From: Sparassis latifolia
Taxonomy: Eukaryota; Basidiomycota; Agaricomycetes; Polyporales; Sparassidaceae
Direction: 5' to 3'
DNA length: 64,000 nt
NCBI GenBank assembly: GCA_018466975.1
Contig: CM031563.1
Span: forward strand, 930,001 to 994,000
The notes below the pieces were generated by a model. It was not told where the DNA came from and searched no databases. It saw only the letters and a program-made list of their open reading frames with translations. A program made the translations under genes and the position numbers. Of this stretch, positions 1-11,198 are shown in pieces (the stretch's first letter is position 1; each line of letters opens with the position of its first letter).

Positions 1-1319
1 CGGATATAGTCCTTCTGAGTCTCACTCAATTGCATATTGAGCATCTCCTTTTCCATGGCTAGTCTCCTTTGCTCTCTAGAAGGCGGATGCCGAAGAAGCG
101 GAAAATAAAGGTTCTCGAAGTAAATTTTCGCAGATACGGCCTTTTCCAGAGTTGCCAAGGACGGCTGAAAGGGTCTACGGGGATGAAGAGGGACAATCGG
201 AAGTTCCTTCTCCGGGTTCACGGCCACTGTGTCCTCATTTTCGTGTTCGGGGTGCGCAGCAAGACCAGTGGTCCATCGGATGGTGGAATTTCCAGGTTGT
301 CCATAGGGGACCTGGCTGGTAACGGGTGATGGTTGTGCCGGCGAGCTAGGGCTCAAAGAGATATTTTCCATAGCTGCAGTGGTCAACGTCGAAGATGTAG
401 TGCTAAGACCGTTGACAACTCGGAGAGGGGATGGTTGTCCTGTATCAGGCTTGTTGAAGTTGCTCTGAGTAGGCTTCAGCGCGTTGACAACTTCGTTGAT
501 AGCTCTTGCCTGGTTACTCTGGCGAATGCGATCCTTGATTGGATCCGCCCAGCGTGGATCTGGAAGAAGCGGTCAAAACCGTGCAAACCAGTGTTGTAGA
601 CGTATGAGTCTAACCTCCCAGTTTGCCTTGCCCTTCTGGACCCCATCTCATGAGAAGAGCTTCGGCCTGGTCGACATCAGAGGCATGAATTAAATGGCTA
701 TGATAACGATAGCACTGAGTTCCTCTTGAACAGATGGATACGCTTCGCAGACATACACGAATCCGGTAGGCTTGGATACCATATCCTTGCTGATCCTCCG
801 CCGGTTCAAATTCTTGGCGGGAGTTGCGACAGGGTTATTAGGATGAATCTGGAGAGGTTTCGCGGCAGGATTCACAGAGGGTGTGATATCTCCATATCGA
901 GGCCCAGCTACAGGTTCAGGACTATCTCGCCAGAGGAGTCGAGAAGGATACGGAGCTGACGGTATCAATGACAGGAGATCATAGAAACCTTTGTGCAGTA
1001 AAGTTCCACCGCGCAGAATACGGGAAGTTGGTTGATCATCATAAGTGGCTGTATGTGGCACCAACGGAGGATCGGGAACCGTCATGTATGGAGTATTGCT
1101 GTAATGATATGAGCTGGGCAGACCAGGCGAGCCATCCCAGTAAGGTTGGAATTCGAGAAGAGGGGGCCTGGCGGTATTGGCAGCGCGCGACGTGGTGAGG
1201 CCGCCATGAAAGACATCCGCCGTGTGGCAAGGTGAGTCCGGTTCAGCAGCAGCGGACCGCGGAGATCCAGGAATGGCAAGTGCTGTCGAGAGACGCTCAA
1301 GAGACGCTGGCCGATGCAT
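1..1319 (-). CDS. NDR/LATS-type AGC protein kinase with N-terminal CRIB module (partial, N-terminal part only)
   Basis: The gene enters from the left edge on the minus strand, and only the region before the kinase domain is inside the window. I place the start at the ATG at 1317-1319; an upstream in-frame start is possible. Introns are at 698-756 and 560-614. The join at 698-756 creates a CRIB-like motif: ISKDMVSKP, then TGFVHLIHASD, followed by AEALLMRWG and DPRWADPIK. Downstream comes a Ser/Pro-rich linker. The last visible part (about 1-170) contains VSAKIYFENLYF, SREQRR and LSETQKDYIR, which looks like the helical region before the kinase domain of NDR-family kinases, where Mob proteins bind. 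Family knowledge: NDR kinases (Cbk1, Orb6, Dbf2) control polarity and mitotic exit, and CRIB motifs bind Cdc42/Rac. I infer a GTPase-linked NDR kinase. The catalytic domain is not visible, so the subfamily is tentative. Confidence 0.72.
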
Positions 1320-2422
1320 ATATATGATTGCCCTTGTCTCGTAGCACACGACGCACGTAGATCCACAATTGCTCTGAGTACTACCGTTTCTTACAGAGAC
1401 TAGCTTGCAATGAATATGATAGTCGAATGTTGTTGGATCGCGCACTCGAGTGACTCGACAGTAAGACTTTTCGAGTCTACTTCAAGGTACTCTCCAAAGT
1501 GGCAGTCACGCTCGACCCGATCCACCTCGTTCCCTTCTACATATTGAGGTATGTATGTACTTGGATTGTCGGATTGCTTCTGTTATGTACATGTCACTTC
1601 GTTGCCTATAATTCGGTCTCAGTGAATCTGATACAGTATCGATCGTTCACGTGTGGCACCGTGGTCCGACGCAACCAGATTAGGCAGGTCCTCGAAGTTC
1701 CACAGACTTCATCTCGGAGTGTTTCCGGCCGCGAACATAAGGGCAGCATCCGTCCCAATACTACTTACGCTAGAATGACGGATGACTCCGGAGAAAATAC
1801 CAAGCCAAGGGACTCTCGGCAGCAAGTGGACCGGGGAGCCAAACATGAGCGGGACGGCGTGTAGATGCACGAGGCTGGTGGACTGGGACTCGTGTGTACT
1901 TGCAGGACCGTAACATGTGCCATAAGACGCGGCGCCTTCACTTGCACCTCTTTTCGCTCTAGTGACATGTTCCCAGTTGCCAGCGATCGCCAGCATTCTC
2001 CCGAAACCCGTTTTCCTTACCTGCCAATTTGTTTCCCATTTTCGTACTGAGCCGACACAGCCTCTCTCCAGGCATCCAGCATCCTGCTAGTGGAGTCGTT
2101 CAGTACAGGTGCGAGGCATCTTCGTGCATTCCTTCAGCTCTAGATTTTTACACTCTCTATCCCACCAGTGCGTGTCTACGCTTCCACAACGGCACCGCTC
2201 GCATCCTGTTCTCCTACATGTAACTGTCTTACGTGTGTCCGGCCGCTGTATTGACACATCAGGAGTAGTGTTCGCCTCGAGCCTGCCTGCAGCAATTTCA
2301 CAGCTTTCTGCGCAAAAGTCATGAATCGCGTGGTGCCTCGTGCTTCTTCTTCCTCATACTTAATCGCGGAGAATCCTCCAGAAATTTCCGACGGTTATAT
2401 TCTATCCTCGCTTAGTCGAACA
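1320..2422. other. Intergenic, between divergent kinase (-) and homeodomain gene (+)
   Basis: Short open frames only, with no family I recognise. It probably holds both promoters and 5' leaders. An upstream in-frame ATG of the homeodomain gene lies at 2321. Confidence 0.5.
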
Positions 2423-3835
2423 ATGTCGAACCATCCAGCCGACGATCACGTTCATTACGGCTGCTTCCCACCCCGAGCGCGTAGAAGCCCTGCAGGCGGA
2501 GGCAATAACAATAACACTGCACGCCGTGGATTATTTCATATGGGACAGGGTGGGCGAACTGTGCTCCCTCCTCTTCATCTACCGTTTCGAACCTCACGTT
2601 CCCCAGGTCCGTTTTCTCCAAAAATGCCTTACACTGTATGAGTCAAACTCAACTTGCTTGTATATTCAATGCAGCTCCTGACCCTTCTTTCTCTGCGAAT
2701 CCTTATTCTCAGCAAGAGCCGCCGCAAAATCGAAGTGACTTTAATGTATCATCATATAGCCAATCCGGATGGCCTATTAATCCCAGTAAGCTCGATCAGT
2801 CTCTATCACCGCAATCGTCCCGAGATTGACAGACACATAATCTCTATCAGTACCGGGAACTCATCCATCGACTTCATTCGCAGCCGATCCAAGATACCCT
2901 CAGCAACAACCATACGGTTCATACCCACCTCAAGACTCTCGTACTCTACCACCACTCGCTAACACGCCACAGGCCCAAATGCACCTTGGGCCTTCTAATC
3001 CTTCCATGGAAATTGGGCCCAGCATCCGGTCTCCAACGGCAGGTTATCCTATTCAGTATTCTTCTTACCCCGCACAACAACAGCAGGCTTCCGCCTCGTA
3101 CTATCCCCCCGCTCCAGATCCGAGAGATCTCCCTCCTCCGCTTGCGCCTATGGGGTTCGGCCCGCCTTCTGGTGTCATGCCTACAAGACGATCGTCGATG
3201 TCGGTCGATCGTACCGTTCCATCGCGATTGTCAGCTCACGGGACAGCTCCGTATCCCCGCAACCCTGCCATGATTCCGCCCTCGACTTACTCGCACGAGC
3301 AACCCGTGGCAGAACCAAGCATCAAGAAGAAGCGGAAACGCGCAGATGCTGAACAGTTGAAGGTTCTAAATGAAACCTACAACCGTACCGCGTTCCCATC
3401 CACGGAAGAGCGGATCGAGTTGGCGAAGAAATTGGGGATGTCTGCTAGGAGTGTGCAGATCTGGTAGGCGGTCCTTCGTATTAGGTTCCTTATATCATTG
3501 ACTCGTATGTGGTTCTTTTCAGGTTCCAGAACAAGAGGCAGTCGATGCGCCAGAGCACTCGGCAGGCTTCCGCTGCAGGACCACCAACGACCACTGAGCC
3601 AGCCCGAGCATCGTCGCGGGGCTCGCTTCATGCTGCGCCACCTCCGGGATATGCTGGTCATCCATCAGGTGCCATCGCCTCCTCTAGCACTAGCCAGATA
3701 TATGACCTTCCGCCCATAGGTGACTTGCATCACGGTGGTCATCTCATGCCCTCACCGCCGCCTTCCGGGCACCGTCGCGCCAGGAGCCACGAGGACGAGG
3801 AGGATCCTCACAGATATACAGGCCGACCATACTGA
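2423..3835 (+). CDS. Homeodomain transcription factor
   Basis: Four exons: 2423-2635, 2713-2785, 2851-3463 and 3523-3835, giving about 403 residues with phases that close. The first splice acceptor (2712) is the least certain; an acceptor near 2674 is an alternative but needs another phase. The start could also be the in-frame ATG at 2321. The homeodomain lies in the middle: a basic arm KKKRKRAD, helix 1 EQLKVLNETYN, helix 2 TEERIELAKKLG, and recognition helix RSVQIWFQNKRQ. The intron at 3464-3522 splits the Trp codon of IWFQNKR. The WFQNKR core is the DNA-contacting signature. The flanks are rich in Pro, Ser, Gln and Tyr, as in fungal homeodomain activators. It resembles the Pho2/Yox1-type class rather than mating-type HD1/HD2 proteins, because no partner homeodomain gene lies next to it. 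Target genes are unknown. Confidence 0.88.
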
Positions 3836-5410
3836 CTTTAGGACCTCTTTAAACACCCGTTGTGTTGACCACAACGTTCTTACTTGTTCTTCCGTCCGCT
3901 GCCCCATTATTTCAACGCGATTCGTGTCGCAGTATCTCATTCACGGATCACCATCGGACCTCGCATCAGTTATATCATTCACCTATTCGCATCTAGTTCA
4001 TTATTGCTCTGTATTGAAGCTGCTGCGTGATGTTATAAAACCTAGCACACTTATTGTTATGTACATGACGCGTACTGTATTCTAACTTACCGCTATACCT
4101 TATTATACGGGCCCATGACGATCATGTATATGCCGGACTTCCATGCACCTATCACGATACTGATGTGCTACTATGTTGTATGCTACCTATATGATATCTG
4201 TAATCAGCTTTGGCTCGGAGTCGGATGCATCTGACATGTTAATCTTTGCTAAGCGGGACGGCGGAGCGATCGTCCACGCTAAGCAGACAGAAGCTTGACC
4301 ATCAATTACGGACGGTCCTTGAGAGGCGTGCACCGGCAACAATATTGTAGATAAGCCTGCGGTGCGTTGCGCAGACTCCTCCTCCGAACAAGTGGAAGCT
4401 GACGGAACCAATGCGATTCAATCGATCTCATGGCGGTTAAAGAGCAACGTCTTCCCGGAAGCAAATCCAGATTAATCTTGGATGCCGTGAACCTACGAGA
4501 AAAAAAGTGTGGATCGACGAATTAGCCAAATGGGCAAGTTGAGAGAATGGACGCATCTTGCTGAGAGAAGGGTTCTGAGTCTGACGGAAGAACAAAAGCT
4601 CAGGCACGTGATTACACAGAACACGGCAAGCGGCACAAGATTTCTGATTTACACTCGGGCTTTCTGATAGATATCACAGACACAGTGCTACTACGGTTGA
4701 TGCTGCAGTAGGTGCTGGCGCATCGTCAAAGTTACACTGGCGTTGCACGAGACAACTGGTTAGTACGAGGGCGAAGAGCCAGCGACGTTCATTTGATGTA
4801 ATCAACCTGGACATAAGAGGCCGCAAGCTGAGGTGAAGTACGCTGGTGAGTCGTCATCAAGTACCCAAGCTGAGCTGTGAAGCCAGCACTGATGTCATTT
4901 CCTGCATCTGATAACGTACAGAGCACCGTGAGGGTCTAACGCTATATATAGGTGAGGTAAAGAAGTCACGGACGTACGCATGACCAACATCGAATCACCC
5001 AGGCAGCCCTTCAAGTTCGTGCTATCAGGACGGACCCTCACCAAGAACCGTAAACCTGTAACGGAGCGCACCCACAGTCAGGGTGTGATGGTACACACGA
5101 AACTTTGCTCACCACCACTCACATGTGCGGAGAAATCAAACAAATCCAAGGAGGAGGGACGGACTGTTTGTGTTCGCACGGCCAAAATCAAGGAATTTGG
5201 TGCGAGGACTCGTCCGTCACAGCAGCTTGTGGCATGTGTAGAATTCCCAATCATGACGATGGACTAGGTATGAATGGATGCAAAAGCTCAGAGTCACTGC
5301 AACGAGCATCACCGTACCACCAACGTGACCTGATGAGTACGTTCCCAGCATTCGACATGACCTTCTTTGATGGGCCAGCGACGGTGGCAGAGAGAGAGTT
5401 CGGGGTGGTC

Positions 5411-5462
5411 TCGAGTCACAAAAGTCTACTGATGGAAGCATCAGTAGACTTTTGTGACTCGA
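5411..5462. repeat. Perfect 24-bp inverted repeat with 4-nt loop
   Basis: Bases 5411-5434 are the exact reverse complement of 5439-5462, with the 4-base loop GAAG between them. The complementarity stops abruptly at both outer ends. No coding frame here is recognised. The RNA would form a near-uninterrupted stem. Possibilities are a fold-back or MITE-type remnant, a small-RNA precursor, or an assembly or snap-back artefact. The sequence alone does not decide. Confidence 0.85.
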
Positions 5463-5489
5463 AATGCTGTCACTGTCCCCCGACAGCGC

Positions 5490-5512
5490 CATGATCGAAG
5501 GCTTCGATCATG
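5490..5512. repeat. Second hairpin, 10-bp perfect stem with 3-nt loop
   Basis: CATGATCGAA at 5490-5499 pairs with TTCGATCATG at 5503-5512 around the loop GGC. It lies 27 bases after the longer hairpin at 5411-5462. The closeness suggests one structured element, but that link is inference. Confidence 0.75.
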
Positions 5513-6237
5513 AAGATCAACTTCTGCGTCGAGTCTTCTCTGTCCTATTTGGTCACGGCTTAATTGACTGCACGGGTAATAACACTCGCAAAGGAGAATA
5601 CACTTTCACTTACTACATACAAGTACAGGTATCAAAGCCTCCGAATCGTCGAGTCGATGGACGTAAAGCTTCACTCTCACGCACTCGACAGCCTCTCAAC
5701 CACGACAGGTCTCTGCGATGAGCGTGCAGGCACAATTGGACGTGTGGAGTCGTGGGGCGACGGAGTCGAAAGAAGGCCGTGATGCATCATGTTGGATGCT
5801 GTAGTAGAGCTCTGCTTGGAATGTTTCGAACATGGACGTTCAAATTCAAACGGGATACAAGCAGTGGGCCCCGGGGGATGTGACGGAGATGGTCCATAGA
5901 TGGTCGCTGCGGCAAGGGCTTCCGTCAGATCTAGGTTAGGGTTCCCAAAATGGTGCTTACATAATGCAACTGTTCAAAAAATTGACTCTCGATATCACAG
6001 CCACACGTGCGTGCCATCGAGTCCGATCCCGGAATCCTCGACTTGTCCTCGACCCCTCCGCTCGCCAACGTCTGCAGGAGCGACCACTACGTTTACTTCA
6101 ATTTTGAACATCTCCAAGAGCTGAAGTATCACGTTGAAGATTCTCTTTTTCCACTAGTATTCCCATCGGATACTTTCCAAGCTCTATAATCAGCCTGCAC
6201 AGATTCCGCATCTGCACTGTATTTTTTCAGACCTACC

Positions 6238-9200
6238 ATGTCTCCTGTTGCCATGCCTGTAGCCTCGGATCCCCAGTTTACTCCTCTTATAGATGCCCTT
6301 CGTACTGCTCCGACAAGTCCAGGTGCGTAAGCTCATGCGCATTCATCAATTCCAACCAACATTCTTTCATAGATGCCAAGGCTGCTGCTGACCGTCTCGC
6401 ACGGGAAGTTTCAAAAACGGGCCTCTACGCCTTGAGGTTAGTTCCAACTGTCTCTACCTTATTACAGCTCTTGTCCTGAAAGATTTGGCAGCGATGCACA
6501 TATCATATCAAGTCTTCATAATTTCGCTATGAATAAGAAATCAGGTTATGAACGCGAATCTGCCGCCGTCGCATTTCATTCCTTATGTACTGTCCTTGGC
6601 GCGCCTGTCGCTCCGTTGCTACTTCCGTCTCTCCCAATCCTCTTCGATCTATACATGGACAAGGGTGATGTTGTTCGTGCAGCAGCAGCGACCGCCACCA
6701 AGTCCCTGTTGAAACTATTCCCTCCCGAATCTACTCGTATTGTCTTCCGTCATCTGGAAGATATTCTGAATAACGGGAAATGGCGGACGAAAGTTGGAGT
6801 GCTGGATGCTATGAAGGGCTTCGTTAATTCTGCCAGGGATGCGGTCGCAAATGAGCTGGGTGCGACTTTACCCAAAGTAGAGGCTGCCATGCATGACACG
6901 AAATCAGAAGTGCGTAATAGGGTTATCTAACCATGACATTTTTACTCATCGTAAGGTCAGGTCTCTTCTGCTGCTAACAAATGCGCTACTGCCTTATGTT
7001 CCACCTTGGCAAATCCCGACCTCACTCCCCATATTCCTTCGCTGGTCAAATGTATGGCAAACCCAGATTCCGTTCCCGCATGCATCAAGTCTCTCTCCTC
7101 GACAACGTTCGTTGCCGAAGTCACGGCACCGGCGCTGGCTGTTCTCGTCCCACTAATGATTCGTGCACTCAACGATCGATCTATGGAAGTTCAGCGCAGG
7201 ACCGTGGTAGTGATAGACAACCTCGTGAAGTTGGTGCGGGATCCAAATATCGCAGCTACTTACTTGAGCTCCCTCGTGGACGGCGTCGAAAAGATTGCCA
7301 AGGGCGCTGCATTCCCGGAGGTAGGATTGTTCTTCTCCCAGTTGTATTGAATTCTCATATATAACGCATCCAGGTCCGTGCTTTTGCGGAAACCGCTCTC
7401 ATCACTCTCCTGAAAGCTGGCGCGTCGAAGGACGGAACTCCGCCTACACATCGTGATATAGAGGCAGAAACGGCTTCCACATTGACAGTGGTCCTGACTC
7501 TTCTTCCGGAAGAGCTGAGACTGGAGTCGCCTCAGAATCCCAGTGGACCCCACATACCCAGGCATACTCTTTTGAAGCAAGTCTTAGACTTCGTTGCTTC
7601 ATTGACCACCGATCTTGTGTACGCCAGAAGATTCTCTGATTCTGGTACCTGGAATCGCTGCGTTGGGGTCTATGTTGGCCCATGGTTGTCTGACCGTGTA
7701 ACTGCTGGACCGCAGTTCGCGGAGATTGTCCGTTTACACTTCCTTGCAATCGACCAGGTACGTACAACTGCTAATAGGGGTGCTTTTGTCTTCATACCAC
7801 TTATTCTGGTGACATCGGCAGGCGAAGTATGCGCCTGCGCAGAATGGAACTAGCGACGAGGGCGAAGTGTTGTGCGACACGCTTTTCTCCCTTGCGTATG
7901 GTGCTCTGCTCTTGCTATCTCATACCCGTCTGCGCCTTATTCGTGGCCGCCGCTATGGTATCTTGGGTACGAACGGATCCGGAAAGTCTACACTGATGCG
8001 ACAGCTGCGCGACGGCAAGGTGGAGAACTTCCCGCCCCAGGATCAGTTGAGGTGTGTCATGGTCGAGCACTCGCTGCAAGGAGAGGACACGTCGCTGTCT
8101 GTCATTGACTTCGTTACATCGGGTACGCGACCGTTCCCCGAGGTGGCTGCGCATACTAACCCGATGTTCGCGATTAACAGACAAGGCTCTCTCGGGGATC
8201 CCTAAGTCGAAGATTCGGGATCAGTTAATGGAGGTCGGCTTTGATGACAGCAGACAAGCTGAGGTCGTCGGCGGCCTTTCTGGTGGTTGGAAGATGAAGC
8301 TGGAGCTGGCAAGAGCTATGCTTTACCATGCCGATCTTCTTCTGCTAGATGAGGTAAATAGACTGCCTACCTGCATTGCGCGACATGCACTGATGTCCTG
8401 ACACAGCCTACTAATCATGTAAGTCCGTTTCCGATCTTGTCTGCAATAGTCCTTCATTGCAGTATTGCAGTTGGATCGCGCATCTGTTAAATGGTTGGAA
8501 CAATATCTCATGGCCCAGAAGCAAGTTACCTGCCTGATTATCAGCCACGACTCTGGGTACGTTCTATGATCTCTACCACACAATCGCATGTCTGAGCCTG
8601 TTATCCACTAGCTTCCTAGATACGGTCACAACGGATATCATACACTATGAATCAAAGAAGGTAATTGGTCCCATCTTCATGTGAACTTGTGTTCACGGAT
8701 GCTCTTCAGCTCGTGTATTACCCAGGCAATTTATCGAGCTTTGTTGAGAAGCACCCTGAAGCCAAATCATACTATACCCTCGCGGCTACATCCGTCAAAT
8801 TCTCCTTCCCTCCACCTGGTTCCCTCATGGGCGTGCGTAGCAACACTCGCGCTATCCTCAAGATGACCAACTGCACGTTCACTTATCCTGGGAGGAACAA
8901 ACCTAGTCTTTTCAATGTCAGCTGTGCCTTGTCTTTATCAAGGTGAGTCAGATCTCGTTTATAGTTCTGCTTTCGTTTACTAACGCATGTGCAATGCAGC
9001 CGTGTCGGAATCATTGGTCCTAATGGGGCTGGTAAATCCACGCTTGTCAAGCTGTTGACGGTAGATCAATGTAGTCTTGTTTTCCTGGAGCAGAATGCTA
9101 ACATCACCAAAGGGCGAGACAGAACCACAAGAAGGCTCCGTCTACAAGCATCCCGCTTTGAGAATCGGGTATGTCTCGCAACATGCCACGCACCACATCG

Positions 9201-10588
9201 GTGAATCAACACTTTGTAAGTCAGCGTATCGATGATGTACTGAACCATCTTCGTCAGAACGACACCTTGAGAAGACCCCCATCCAATATATTCAATGGCG
9301 GTTCCAAGACGGACACGATAGTAAGTCGCCCATGAGCTATACGTTGTCAGTGCTTGCTTATGCAGGATCAACACAGGGGAGATCTTGGAAAAAGCTACTA
9401 GGGTGCTCACAGAGGAAGAAAAGGCTCAGATGGAAACCGACTTCATCGGGAAGAACGGGCAACGACGCAAGCTGGAGGTCTGTTCCAAGGATTCTGGTCT
9501 AAATCTTGGGTATTGATGGCTCTGCAGATGATCATGGGCCGGCAAAAGCTGAAGAAGTCCTTCCAGTATGAAATCAAGTGGCGTGGTAGGCATTGTTTAC
9601 TAGGTGACATTCTACGTATTGAATGTTTTGCGTTAGGTTTGGACCACAAGTTCAATACATGGGTCCCGAGAGATGAGCTGATAGAAAAGGGCTTTGCCAA
9701 GCTTGTGCACCAGTTCGACGATCTTGAGTCGTCGAGAGAAGGTGCTGGTTCGCGTGACACGGCCGCCCACGTTGTCCGTAAGCACTTAGAGGACATTGGA
9801 CTTGACGGAGACATCGCCCAGTACAACGAGATCTCTGGGTTGTCGGGAGGCAAGCCACTTCTGCGCAAATTAAAGATGGTTAATGATCATCTATTTTTGA
9901 TTCAGGTCAAAAGATCAAGCTTGTGATTGCGGCGTGCCTGTGGAATAATCCTCAGGTGTGTACTTTGCTACGCCCGACTGTGTTCTATGGGCCATTGACT
10001 GTTCTTGCGTTGTGAATTAGATTTGCGTCCTAGATGAACCTAGCAACTTCTTGGACCGTGAAGCTTTGGGCGGATTGGCCGTCGCTATTAGGGACTGGGC
10101 TGGTGCTGTCGTACGTATCTACGTTTGCAAGGGTTGTTCACACGTTGATATCATCTTCGTAGGTGATAATTTCTCACAACGAGGAGTTCGTCACCGCGCT
10201 CTGTGAGTGATGATTATAGTACTATTTCAGGAATTGATTTCTCACTTCCTCTCTAGGCCCTGAGATATGGAATGTCGAAGCAGGGCGTATGACACATAAG
10301 GGCAAGGTTACCGTTGTGGAAGACGCTTTTGCATTCAAGTCGCCAAAGGGCAGCGGTGCCAACACACCTTCACGATCGGCTGTTCAGAGCCCGGACGCTT
10401 CGGTGCATGGGACGCCTGTAGTGAGCGGAGCCGAGGACAAGCTTGGCGCCGCCACGCCGCCCGTGAAGAAGAAGAAGAAGCTGACACGTAACCAGATGAA
10501 GGCGCAGGAAGAACGCAGGAGAGTCAGAAAGTTCAACTGGCTGGCGTTCGGCGGCCCCAAACCCGAGGATACGGATAGCGATACTTGA
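6238..10588 (+). CDS. eEF3-family ABC ATPase (New1/Elf1-like), ribosome-associated
   Basis: About 21 exons run from ATG 6238 to TGA 10588. Order: N-terminal HEAT-like helices (exons to about 7757, including AALxxL-type repeats and TTFVAEVT), then the first ABC domain with Walker A GTNGSGKST, signature LSGGW, Walker B LLLLDEPTNHLD and switch His in IISHD. The second ABC domain has Walker A GPNGAGKST, an inserted chromodomain-like stretch (YEIKWRG, FNTWVPRDEL), signature LSGGQ, Walker B CVLDEPSNFLD and IISHN. The C-terminus is a Ser/Pro/Thr linker and a basic tail (KKKKK, KAQEERRR). Catalytic residues of both sites look intact. Canonical eEF3 carries a GHNWVSG-like motif after the last ABC strand, which I do not find. 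I therefore favour the New1/Elf1 branch over the essential elongation factor; this subfamily call is from memory. One exon is 12 nt (8407-8418), and the intron 9850-9905 has a GC donor. Confidence 0.9.
8407..8418 (+). other. 12-nt microexon encoding PTNH of the first ABC Walker B/D-loop
   Basis: The upstream exon ends with codons for LLLLDE at 8353, and the next long exon starts at 8471 with LDRASV. The conserved DEPTNHLD can only be made by including CCTACTAATCAT, flanked by CACAG and GTAAGT. Introns are 8354-8406 and 8419-8470. It keeps phase 0. Confidence 0.88.
9850..9905 (+). other. GC-AG intron inside the second ABC signature motif
   Basis: The exon ends ...TCG GGA G at 9849, followed by GCAAGC. 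The acceptor TTCAG ends at 9905. Splicing here gives LSGGQKIKLV. No GT donor nearby restores the motif. Confidence 0.82.
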
Positions 10589-11198
10589 GCGGTGCTTTGC
10601 TGTGCAAGGCATAAAATTTTCCCGCGTGTGTCACGGTCGCGTTGGGGAGCGGATCCTTTTGCTAATTTATCAGGCCTTGTGCGTTCTTCTTCCCCGGAGC
10701 TGTATTCGTGCACAATTTTTAGATGCACATCACTAGACAGTTCCCCGATGACATAGAACCTCCTTCTAATTCTTAGACTTCGCCGATGGGACATAATGCA
10801 GCTGTGCAATTTCGCCTGGCAAAGAGTACATCGTATTTAGTACGTATCGTACATAGTTGTGCTATTCCTCCATCGTACATTCGACGCCTGGTCTATGCCG
10901 TGAGTACAACAATGTGTGAGGGAGATTAGGAAGGAGGAGATGTGATGCCATATATATACGACGCGAATAGATATGTAGGCAAAATGAAGGTGAATACGTG
11001 TGATGCGAGAATAATTATGCTGGGATGCGATGCGACGTGGAGGATAAATATGCTAGGATGCGAATATGAGTATAGCAAGGAGTGTGTAGGATAAGAAGCA
11101 TGCGAGTTAAATAGTAACTTTCGGCGAGAAGACAGTAAAGAGGTTAAATATACTCAAAACCCTAGTGGATGAGTCGAATTCGCGAAGGTCGTGAGATG
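10589..11198. other. Convergent 3' region between eEF3-family gene and C2H2 gene
   Basis: A tail-to-tail spacer. It contains loosely repeated ATATGCT(G/A)GGATGCGA-like units near 11015-11065. No gene is seen. Confidence 0.5.

Larger units (their letters stand above)
3836..6237. other. Spacer without recognisable gene; carries two hairpins
   Basis: About 2.4 kb between the homeodomain gene and the eEF3-family gene, both on the plus strand. Open frames are short and have no recognisable domain. A small ORF at 4980-5267 follows a TATATATA run near 4942-4951, but nothing in its product supports it. The main structured elements are the inverted repeats at 5411-5462 and 5490-5512. Confidence 0.5.

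Noticed and set aside
10980..11070. Minisatellite of ATGCTGGGATGCGA-like units
   Set aside because: There are only two or three imperfect copies, too weak to call a tandem repeat.
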